Below are positions 15,881-27,800 of a stretch of DNA of 64,000 nucleotides, in pieces. The stretch lies in assembly GCF_000010805.1 (NCBI RefSeq), contig NC_012522.1, positions 2,232,001 through 2,296,000 of the forward strand, read 5' to 3'. The DNA comes from Rhodococcus opacus B4 (GTDB lineage Bacteria; Actinomycetota; Actinomycetes; Mycobacteriales; Mycobacteriaceae). The notes beneath the pieces were generated by a model. The model saw only the letters and a program-made list of their open reading frames with translations, ran no database searches and was not told the DNA's origin. How positions within the stretch are numbered: position 1 is the stretch's first letter; each line of letters opens with the position of its first letter. The position numbers and the translations under genes are program-made.

Positions 15881-18800
15881 ATGAGTTCACCGACCTCGGT
15901 TGGTCCCGGAGACTCGTCTGCGCACGCCTTCCCGCTGTCTCCCGCGCAGATGGGGATGTGGCTCGCTCAGCACGTCGATCCCACGGTTCCCGTGTCGGTC
16001 GCGCAATATGTCGACATCCGCGGTGAGCTGAATCGTGACGCCCTGAGTGCGGCGTGTGTGCGGGCGGCGGCCGAGTTCGAATCGTTCTTCCTGAGATTTT
16101 CCGAGGCCGACGGGGTGCCCGTGCAGTGGATGGACTCGAGTCTGAGTGCGACCGTGGGCTACGTCGACTTCCGCAGTGCGCCGGATCCCCCGGCGGCGGC
16201 TCACGGGTGGATGCGCACCGAGACCGCGGCGCCGATCGATGTCCTGCGTGACCGTTTGACGGTCTCGTTCCTTCTCCATGTCGGGACGAACCGCTATTTC
16301 TGGTATTCCCGCGCCCACCACATCGCCCTGGACGGTTACGGCTCCGTCACGATGGTCTATCGCATTGCCGCGCTCTACTCCGCCGCGGTGCGTGGAGTGC
16401 CGCCGCCCGCGAGCAGGGCGCTCGGTGTGCGACGCGTCCACGACTTGGAGATCGACTACGTCGGCTCCGCGCGCCGGGACGCCGACCGGGAGTACTGGAC
16501 CGAGACGATGCGCGGCGTCACGCATGTGAGTTCGCTGGCGCACAGCTACGCACCCGCGGCCGCCGGTTCCCGGGACGTGGGCGGAACGTTGACCACCGAG
16601 ATGGTCGACCGGCTGGAGAAATGCTCGGCGGCGCACGGGGTCAACCCTGCGACGCTCACGGTCTCCGCGGTCGCCGGCTATCTGGCGCGCACGACCGGTG
16701 AGGACGACGTCACGCTCAGCCTGCCGGTGTCGGCCCGGACGACGGCGGCGCTACTCCGGTCCGGCGGCATGGTGTCGAATGTGGTGCCGCTGCGGATCAC
16801 GGGCGCGGGGACGGCGACCGTCGGCGATCTGGTGTCCCGCACGCGTCTCGCGATGTCCGGCGCACTGCGGCATCAGCGGTACCGGCACGAGGACATTCGC
16901 GCCGATCTGGGAGACACACTGACCGGGCCGCGACTGTTCGGCCCCGCCGTCAACATCATGTTGTTTCCGGAGGAGATCGAGCTCGGCTCGCTGACGGGCC
17001 ACTTGCATGTGCTGTCTTCAGGTCCGATCGAGGACCTCCTCGTCAATCTCTACCGGTACGGCCCCCGAGGACAACTGCACCTCGACTTCAAGGCGAATCC
17101 GCAGCTGTATTCGCAGGAGGATCTGGACGGCCACCACACGCGATTCCTGCGGTACTTTCGGCAGCTCCTCGAAGCCGAAACCGCGCAGCCGATAGGCGAT
17201 CTCCCCGTCCTCACCGACGACGAAACGGCTGCGCTGGTCCCCTCCTCCGGACCTTCCGACAGTGCGCCCGCCACGCTCGCCGACGTGTTCCACGCTGCTG
17301 CCGCCCGCGATCCGGACGCGACCGCCGTCGTCTGCTCCGGCGGTGAGATCGCCTACCGGGAACTCGACGAGCGGTCGGGCCGGATCGCGGCGACGCTGGC
17401 ACGGCTCGGCGTCGGGCCCGGCGACGTCGTGGCGGCGGCGTTCCCACGGTCCGCCGACTACGTGTGCGCGGTCTGGTCAGTCGCGAAGACGGGGGCCGCG
17501 TTCCTGCCGGTCGATCCGAACTATCCGGTCACGCGGGTGCGGCACATGCTCGACGACTCCCGCCCGGCGATCGGGTTGACCTCCGCGGAGTACGCGCCGA
17601 TATTGCCGGCGACGACCGAGTGGCTTCTGATCGAGGACGCGGACGGTTCCGCCGCACCCGAGTCACGAACACCGGCAACACGACTCGACGACGTCGCGTA
17701 TCTCATCTACACGTCCGGATCGACCGGTGTACCCAAGGGCGTGGCGGTCACCCACCGCGGGATCGCCAACCTCGTCTCCGCACAACGAACGCACCTCGAC
17801 CTCGACGGCTCAGCCCGGGTTCTGCACGTCGCGTCGCCGAGTTTCGACGCGTCGATCTTCGAGATGCTGATGGCCTTCGGTTCCGCCGCCACACTCGTTG
17901 TCGCCCCGCCCACGGTCTACGGCGGATTTCCTCTGGCGCAACTGATGACGGCCGAGGGCATCACCCACGCAGTGCTCACCCCGTCGGTGGCGGCATCAGT
18001 GGAGCCCGGCGAAGTCGGAGGTCTGCGAACCCTGGTCGTCGCCGGTGAGGCGTGCCCACCGGAGCTGTTGTCGCGGTGGACGTCCCGATGCCGGATGATC
18101 GACGCGTACGGCCCGGCGGAGACCACCGTGATGGCGACTGTCAGCGATCCCCTGTCCGGAGCCGGTCCGGTCACCATCGGCCGGCCGATCGACGGCGTGA
18201 GGGCGGTGGTCCTCGACCATCGGCTCCGCCCGGTCCCCGTCGGTGTGGCCGGCGAACTGTACGTCGCGGGGGCCGCCCTGGCCCGCGGGTATTTCCGCCG
18301 GGCCCGGCAGACGTCGGAACGGTTCGTCGCCGATCCGTACGGACCGCCGGGTACCCCCATGTACCGCACCGGCGACACGGTCCGGTGGACCCGCGGCCAC
18401 GAACTCGAGTACCTCGGCCGCAGGGACGAGCAGGTGAACCTCCGCGGCGTGCGCGTCGAACCCGGGGAGATCGACGCCACGCTCCGTCGTCATCCGGCGG
18501 TTCGGTTCGTCGTCACCGTGATTCGCTCGCAGGTTACCGGCGATCAGCTCGTGTCGTACGTGGACACCGGCACCGAGGCGGTGACCGAGCGGGAGTTGCT
18601 GTCGTTCCTCACCGCCGCACTGCCCGCGCATCTCGTGCCTGCCGGCGTCGTCGTGCTCCCGCACCTTCCGCTGACCCCGTCCGGCAAGCTGGATCGCGCT
18701 GCGCTTCCCGAACCCCACGTCCGGCCGTCGACCAGGGTCGCTCCCGAGGACGATCGGGAGCGGACGCTCCACGGCATCTACGCCGAGATCCTCGGAACCT

Positions 18801-21800
18801 CCGATTTCGGGGTGGACGAGTCGTTCTTCGCACTCGGTGGCGACAGCATCATGGCGATCCAATTGGCGTCCCGAGCACGAAGTGCGGGAATCTCGTTCAC
18901 CCCGCGCGATGTGTTCGAGCGGCGGACGATCGCCCGACTCTGCCAAGTCGCCGGAAGCGATGTCGACCGGCGCGGACCGTCCCTCGAGGAGCTCCCCGGT
19001 GGCGGGGTCGGCGAGATGCCGCTCACGCCGGCTGCCCGGTTCCTGTTCGACCGGGTCTCCGTCGTCGACCGGTACGCGCAGGCTGTGGCGGTGGAAGTGC
19101 CACGAGGTGTGAACGCGGAGAAACTGCACGCGGTGATCGGTGCCGTCGTCGACCGGCACGACGCGCTGCGGGCGCGCCTCGGGCGCCGCTCCGACGGGAC
19201 GGCGTTCCTCACGGTGCGGCCGGCCGGCGGGTCGCTGCCGGAGAACACGATCACCCGGGTCGCGCTGCCCGCCGACGCCGACCCGGAGCAACGCACGCAG
19301 GACGAGCACGAGACCGCGGTCCGGAGGTTGAATCCGGTTGCGGGCGTGATGATGCAATGCGTCTGGCTCGATCCCGGATCGGACCGTGGAGGGCGACTGC
19401 TTCTCGTCGCGCATCACCTGGTGATCGACGGGGTGTCGTGGCGGATCCTGATCGGCGACCTCGCCGCGGCGTGGGCGCACCTCGAGGCGGGGGTGTCGCC
19501 CACCCTTCCACCGGTCGGCACGTCCCTGCGCCGGTGGTCGCACGGACTGGCCGAGCAGGCGCAGCGACCCGCGCGGACGTCGGAGCTGACCTTCTGGCGC
19601 GACGTGACCGGCGCCGAGGATCCGCCACTCGGCACCCGGCCGCTCGACGCTCGGCGTGACGTGAATTCGACGGTGGACCGGATTCACACGAGAACATCTG
19701 CAACGCACCCGTTGCTCACCGACCTTCCGGCCGCCTTCCGCTGCGAGGTCAACGACGCGTTGCTCACCGCCCTTGCCCTCGCTCTCGCGCTGTGGCAACG
19801 CCGCCGTGGACGCCCGGCCACGCCGCCGATGATCCGGCTCGAGGGTCACGGCCGCGAGGAGGCGGTGCTGCCCGGCGCCGATCTGTCCCGCACCGTCGGG
19901 TGGTTCACCAGTATCTTTCCGGTCCGTCTCGACCTGGAGGACCTCGACCTGGACGATGCGTTCGCGGGCGGCCGCTCCGCGGATACCGCGATCATGGTGG
20001 TCAAGGAGCAGTTGCGTGCGGTGCCCGACAAGGGCATCGGCTACGGACTGCTGCGGCGTCCGCGGGACGATCTCGGTCAGATCGCGTTCAACTACCTCGG
20101 ACGGCTCGACAACGCTGGCTCGGAGCATGATTGGCGGCCCGTGCGGGACGGCGCCGCGGTGTTCTCGGCCGCCGAACCCTCGATGCCGGTCACCGCGCTG
20201 ATCGACATCACCGCGTTCACCACCGACGGTATCCTCGACGCCACGTTCGCGTTCCCGACGGGTGCGATTGCGGCAGAAGACGTGCAGGCTCTGGCCGATC
20301 TGTGGGAGCAGGCGCTGGCAGCGCTCTGCGCGGTGGCGCGCTCTCCTCACACGCGTGGGCTCGCTCCGTCCGATCTGCCGCTCGTCGCCGTGGACCGCGA
20401 AGACATCGAGGGGTGGGAACGCGACCGTCCGGGTCTGCTCGACGTGTGGCCGCTGACGCCGTTGCAGTCGGGTTTACTGTTCCACGCGGAATTCGTAGTC
20501 GCGGATCCCGATCCGTATGCGATGCAGGTGATCCTGAGTCTGCGCGGCCCCCTCGACAGGGACCGACTCCGGTTCGCGTGCGGCGCCGTCCTCGCGGGGC
20601 ACGCGAATCTGCGCACCGCGTTCGTGCGCGACGGTCGCGGCGCCCCGGTGCAACTCGTACTCGACGACGTGCCGGTGCGGTGGCGGCACATCGACCTCCC
20701 GGACAATCCCGAGGAAATCCTGCTCGACGACCGCACCGCCCGCTTCGACGTGTCGGCCCCACCGCTGATTCGGTTCACCCTGCTGACGCGGGGTCCGGAC
20801 CGTGCCGAACTGGCGATCACCGCCCACCACATGGTGCTCGACGGCTGGTCGATGCCGTTGCTGGTACGCGAACTCTTCGGCGCCTATCGGCGCGGTGACG
20901 CCCGCACCGAGTCACCGGATGCGAGCCCGTACCGCGACTTCCTCGAGTGGCTGGCGAAGAGGGACACCGACGCCTCGGCGCGGGCGTGGGCGTCAGCACT
21001 CGACGGCATCACCGAGCCAGCGGCCGCGGCGGAGGACACCCGCACCACGTCCGAGTCGGTGCTGGAACTGAGCGAGGAGGACACCCTCACGCTGACGGCT
21101 CGCGCGACCGAACTGGGAGTCACGCTGAGCACCATCGTCCAGGCAGCCTGGGGAATCGTCCTCGGACAGGCAACCGGCCGCGACGACGTCGTGATCGGCG
21201 AGGCCGTCTCGGGCAGGCCCCCGGAACTCGCCGGCGTCGAGAGCGCCGTGGGATTGTTCGTCAACACCGTCCCCGTGCGGATTCCACTCGAGCCCGGCAT
21301 CGACGTTTCCACGTTCCTCACCCGCTTGCAGGCCGAGCACGTTCGGCTACTCGAACATCACTGGCTGGGCCTCACCGACATCCAGCGAGCGGCCGGGGTG
21401 GCGCCGCTGTTCGACACGTTGGTCGCGTTCGAGTCGTACCCGATGGACCGCACCGCGCTGCCGGAGGCCGCGGACGGACTCACGCTGGACGGGGTTCGCG
21501 CACACGATGCCTCGCACTACGCCGTGACGCTCGCGGTGACGGCGCACCCGGCCCTGCGGCTGACGGCGAAGTGCCGGTCACAGCGGTACGACGCCGCGGC
21601 GCTGCTCACGCGGGTCGGCCGCGTGCTCGACGGCATCGGCCGGGATCCGCACGTCGCCGTCGGCGGCCTCGACCTTCTCGGCGCGGCGGAGCGGGAGCGG
21701 GTGCTGCGCACCTGGAACGCGACGGACGCACCGGTACCCACGGCCACATTGGTGGACCTGTTCGACGCGCAGGTCGAGCGCTCGCCCGGTGCCGTGGCGG

Positions 21801-24800
21801 TGGTGTTCGGCGCGGAACGGTTGACGTACGCCGAGTTCGACGCGCAGGCGAATCAATTGGCGCGGTATCTGGTAGCGAGGGGCGTCGGACCGGAAAGCGT
21901 CGTCGGGGTGGCGGTTCCCCGTTCGATCCGGCTTCTCGTCGCGCTGCACGCGGTGCTGAAGACCGGCGGCGCCTACTTGCCCGTGGATCCCGGGCACCCG
22001 CTCGGACGCACCGCTCTCGTACTCGACTCGGCCGCACCCGCACTGCTGCTCACCTCCGGGAATCACATTGCCCCGGCCGGGGTGACCGTCGTCGATCTCG
22101 ACCTGCTCGACGTGTCCGGATACGACCCTGCGCCCGTGACCGATTCCGCGCGGCATTCACCGCTGCGCCCGGCGAATGCCGCGTACGTCATCTACACGTC
22201 CGGTTCCACGGGACGACCCAAGGGCGTCACGGTGACCCACGAGATGATGGTCAACCAGTTCCGCTGGGCGCAGACGCTGACGCCGCTCGACGGTACCGAT
22301 GCGGTGCTGCACAAGACTCCGCTCACGTTCGACATCTCGGCGTGGGAATTGCTCTGGCCGTTGCATACCGGCGCACGGGTGGTGATCGCCGAACCCGGCG
22401 GTCACGCCGACCCCCGCTATCTGGCGCGGACCGTCGCGCAGCAGTCGATCACGACGCTCCATGTCGTCCCGTCGATGCTCGACGCCTTCCTGGAGCAGTG
22501 CGGGCCGCAGGTTCCCCCGGCTGTGCGTCGCGTGTATTCGGCGGGCGAGTCGCTGTCCGCGGCCACTGCGGCAACATTCGCGCAGCGCAGTGCCGCTGCG
22601 CTGTACAACTGGTACGGCCCGTGCGAGGCGGCGGTGGCGACGTCGGAGTCGTTCGACGGCAACGGGATCGGCGCGGCGGTCCCCCTCGGCCGTCCCGTCC
22701 ACAACATACGTACGTACGTGCTCGACCGTCGGCTGCGACCGGTGCCGGCCGGGACGACGGGCGAGTTGTACCTTGCGGGTGCGTACCTGGCGCGCGGTTA
22801 CACCGGACGCCCCGACCTGACCGCCGACCGCTTCGTCGCCGATCCGTTCGACGACCCGGGCAGTCGGATGTACCGCACCGGCGACCTGGTGCGGTGGAAC
22901 GCAACCGGCCGGCTCGAGTACCTCGGGCGCACCGACTTCCAGATCAAGCTCCGCGGCCAGCGCATCGAACCCGGCGAGATCGAGGCGGCACTGACGTCGG
23001 ATCCGGCGGTGAGGCACGCCGCGGTCGCCGTGCAGCGTTACCCCGATGCCGGAGATCGGCTGATCGCCTACGTCGTGGCCGCGGAGGGTGCACGGCCGGA
23101 CGAGGCCCGGATCACCCAGCGACTCGCGACCCTGCTCCCGGCCTACATGATTCCGTCCGCCCTCGTCCCGCTTCCGGCGCTGCCCGTCACCACCAGCGGA
23201 AAGCTGGATCGCGCCGCCCTGCCGGAACCGGGGCCCGCGAGGTCACCGTCCGATCCGCCCGCCACCCCCGCCGAGGACGTGATCGCGTTCGTGTTCGCGG
23301 AGGTCACCGGGACCGCGTCCGTCGGGCGGGGCGACAACTTCTTCGCCGCCGGCGGGAACTCGCTGACCGCTGCGCAGGCCGTCGCCCGCATCGGAGCGGC
23401 GCTCGCAACCACCGTCGACCTCCGCGAATTGTTCGACCACCCCACGGTCGCGGACCTGTCGGCGTATCTTGCGGACTGCGGCCACGAGACCGCGCAGGCG
23501 CCCCTGGTCGCCCGCGCCCCGGCCGCCCACGTGCCGCTGTCGCTCGCCCAGCAACGCCTGTGGTTCCTGAACCGGCTCGACGGACGCTCGGCCACCGACA
23601 GCATTCCCGTCGTGCTCCGCCTCACCGGCACGCTCGACGAATCAGCCTTGTGTGCGGCGGTGGGTGACGTGATCGAACGCCACGAACCCCTGCGCACCGT
23701 CTACCCCGAGCACGACGGGATCCCGTGCCAGCACGTTCTCCCCGCGACCGCCGTGCCGCCGTGCACGGTGCGGGAGACCGCGGACCCGGCCGGCCGAGTG
23801 CGGGAACTGCTGTCGGCGGGATTCGACCTCACCGCCGAACCCCCGGTCCGCGCCGAACTTCTCGCGGTCGGCACCTGCGAGTGGGTGCTCGCCCTCGTCG
23901 TCCACCACATCAGCGCCGACGGGTTCTCGCTCGGGCCGCTCGCCCGGGACGTGATGGCGGCGTACCGCGCGCGGGCACAGGGTCACGCGCCGGTGTGGGC
24001 GCCACTGCCCGTCCGCTACGCCGACTACACCCTCTGGCAGCGTGAACTGCGGGACCGGCAACCGGGCCTGGCGTACTGGAGGCAGACCCTGTCCGGGATG
24101 CCCGAACTCCTCCCCCTGCCGTTCGACCGCGCCCGCCCGCCCGTCGCGACGCACCGCGGCGCCGATGTCGCGTTCACCCTCGACGCGCAGACGCACCGGC
24201 GGATTCGGGCACTCGCGCGCACCCACGACGCCACTCCGTTCATGGTCGTGCACACGGCGCTGGCCGTCCTCGCGGCCAGACTCGCAGGCACCTCGGACCT
24301 CGTTCTCGGCACTCCGATCGCGGGGCGCGGGCCGCGCGCGCTGGACGACCTCGTCGGGATGTTCGTCAACACACTGGTGTTGCGGACGAACCTCGCACTC
24401 CACGACACGTTCGCCGGCACTCTCACCCGGGTGCGGGACGTCGACCTCGGCGCCTACTCCCACTCGGACGTCTCGTTCGAGGAGATCGTGGAGGCGGTCG
24501 CACCCGAGCGGTCGCGCGGTCGCAATCCGCTGTTCCAGCTGGCGCTGGCCTATCACAACACCGCACCCGTCGTGATCGACCTGCCGGAGGTCTCCGCCGC
24601 CGTCGTCGAGATCGACACACACACCGCGAAATTCGACCTCCAGCTCACCGTCTCCGAATCGCTCGACGACGAGGGCGGCCCCGGACCCCTCTCGTGCGTC
24701 TTCACCTACGCCACCGACCTGTTCGACGAGACCACCGTCGCCGAGTTCGCGGACCGGTTCCGCAGGGTGCTCCACACCGCACTCGCACATCCGCGCGTCG

Positions 24801-27800
24801 TGGTCGGCGACATCGACCTCCGCACCGCCGAGGAGAAGTCGGCAAGGCACGCAGGTGCGCCGTCGTTGCCGCGGCGGACACTGCCCGACCTGTTGTCCGC
24901 GGCCGCCGAACGGAATCCGGAGGGTCCGGCGTTGACGGCCGACGGCCGGTCGATGACGTATCGCGAACTCGACGAAGCGTCGAACCGTCTCGCCCGCGCG
25001 CTGATGCGGCGCGGGGCGGGACCCGAGACGATCGTCGCTCTCGCCCTGCCGCGCTCTGCGCTGTCCGTCGTGTCCGTGTGGGCCGTCGCGAAGACCGGTG
25101 CCGCGTTCGTCCCCGTCGACCCGCACTACCCCGCCACGCGGATCGAGTACCTGCTCGACGACTCCGGCGCCGCGCTCGGACTGACCACCGCCCCGGACCG
25201 CACGGCCGTGCCGGACGGAACCGACTGGCTGCTGCTCGACGCCCCGGACTTCCGAACCGAATGTCGCGGTTACTCTCCGGCCCCGATCACCGATGCCGAA
25301 CGCACGCGGCCGCTGGACCTGCGCCACCCGGCGTACGTGATCTACACGTCCGGTTCGACGGGAAAACCCAAGGGTGTGGCGGTGACCCACACCGGACTCG
25401 CCGATTTCACTGCGGAACAGCGGGACCGGTATGCGGTGACGGCGGCCTCCCGCACCCTGCACAGTTCGTCCCCCGGCTTCGACGGCGCGATCCTCGAGAT
25501 TCTGCTCGCAATCGGTGCGAGCGCCTGCATGGTGCTCACACCTCCGACGGTGCAGGGCGACGATCCGCTCACGGACGTGCTGGCCGGGGAGCGGGTCAGC
25601 CACGTGTTCACCACGCCGACAGTGCTGGCGACGGTCGACCCCCGCGGCCTGCACGACCTTCGGGTGGTCGTGGTGGGCGGCGAACCGTGCCCGCCGGAAC
25701 TCGTGAAAGTCTGGGCGCCGCACAGGCACGTGTCGCTGCTCAACGGATACGGCCCGACCGAGACGTCGGTGATGACCACCATCAGCGACCCGATGGTGGC
25801 CGATCGGCCGGTCACCATCGGCCACCCCGTCCGCGGCGCCGCGGTATTCCTGCTCGATGCGCGTCTGCACCCGGTTCCGACGGGAGTGGCCGGCGAACTC
25901 TACATCCGCGGTCCGGGCGTTGCGCGCGGCTACCATCGCAGGCCCGCGCTGACCGCCGCACGGTTCGTCGCCTGCCCGTCCGGCAGCGCCGGGGAACGGC
26001 TGTACCGGACGGGCGACGTGGGCCGGTGGCGCCGCGACGGGTCGATCGAGTACCTGTACCGCAACGACGCGCAGGTCGAACTGCGGGGTGTGCGAATCGA
26101 ACTCGGTGAGATCGACGGGACTCTCCGCACGCATCCGGGGGTGCGGTTCGCGGCGACGGACGTGCGTGAACTCCGCGACGGTGTCGACGCACTCGTCTCG
26201 TACATCGTCCCGGAGCGGGACCAGACGGTCGATCCGGATCAGCTGATCCGTTATGCGTCGACGCGCCTGCCCGCACCGCTGGTACCCGCGATCGTGGTCG
26301 TCCTGGACGCGATGCCGCTCACCGTCAACGGGAAACTCGACCGCTCGGCGCTCCCCGACCCCGTGCCGGCGGCCACCGACTTCGAGGCCCCGCACACCCC
26401 CGCCGAGCGGGTGGTGGCGACGGTGTTCGCCGAGGTGCTCGGACTCGACCTCGTGGGACGCGACGCGAACTTCTTCGCCCTCGGTGGCACGTCGCTGTCC
26501 GCGACGCGCGCGGTGTCCCGGATCGGCGCCGCGCTGGCGACGTCGGTGCCGGTGCGCGCGGTGTTCGACTCCCCGACCGTCTCCGGACTCGCGGCGGCCG
26601 TCACCGAGCAGACCGACGGGGCGGCACACGTCGCCCTGACCGTGCGCCCGCGCCCACCCCGCGTCCCGCTGTCGCCTGCGCAGCAACGACTGTGGTTCCT
26701 CGCCCGCCTGGCGCCCGGCTCCCCCGAGTACAACATTCCGATGGCGCTGCGGCTCGACGGAACACTCGACGTCGCCGCCCTCGCCGCGGCCGTGGCCGAT
26801 GTGGTGGGCCGGCACGAACCGCTGCGCACCCTGTACCCGGACAGTGACGGCGCCGCCTACCAGCAGTTGATCCCGGCGTCGCGGGCCACCCCGTCCCTCC
26901 GGCCGATACCCGTGGCCCGGGGCGACGTCGCCGCGCGGGTCGCGACGTTCGCGTCGCAGGGTTTCACCCTGGGCGCCGAACCACCGATCCGTGCCCGGCT
27001 GTTCGCCCTCGCCGCCGACGAGTGGGTGCTCGCCGTCATGGTCCATCACATCAGCGCGGACGGATTCTCGGTGCCGCTGCTCGTCCGCGATCTGATGACT
27101 GCCTACGAGGCACGGGTCGCGGGAGCGGCGCCGCGGTGGGCCGAACTGCCGGTCCAGTACACGGATTACACCCTGTGGCAGCACGAACTGCTGGGGGACC
27201 GCGACGATCCGCAGTCCGTCGCGGCGCGGGAACTGTCGTACTGGAAGGATGCGTTGTCCGGTGCGCCGGAGCAGTTGTCGCTGCCCACCGACCGGCCGCA
27301 TCCGGCCATCGCGTCGCACCGCGGCGGCACCGTCGAATTCGCGCTCGACGATGCCCTGTACCGCGCGGTCGAGCACACCGCGTCGACGTGTGCCGTCACG
27401 CCGTTCATGGTGGTGCACGCCGTGTTCGCCGTGCTGCTCGCGAAGCTGAGCGGCTCCGCGGACATCGTGATCGGCACGCCCGTCGCGGGACGCGGGGATC
27501 AGGCACTCGACGAACTGGTGGGCATGTTCGTCAACAACCTGGTTCTGCGCACCGAGGTGCGTCCCGCGGAAGGCTTCGCGGACCTGCTCGGCCGGGTGCG
27601 GGAGGACGACCTGGACGCGTTCGCGCACTCGACCGTCCCGTTCGAGACCGTGGTCGAGGCGCTCGACCCCACCCGGTCACGCGCCCGCAATCCGCTGTTC
27701 CAGGTGGCCCTGGCGTTCCAGAACCTCGACCACACCCCGCTCACCCTGCCCGGACTGCGGGTCTCGGCGACGACGCCCCCCACCCGGTCGGCCCGATTCG

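Noticed and set aside
23642..27628. A 1,328-codon open frame on the minus strand under the NRPS gene
   Set aside because: Typical antisense frame of high-GC coding DNA: Arg/Gly/Val-rich, no domain pattern, and the plus strand frame is clearly the NRPS.
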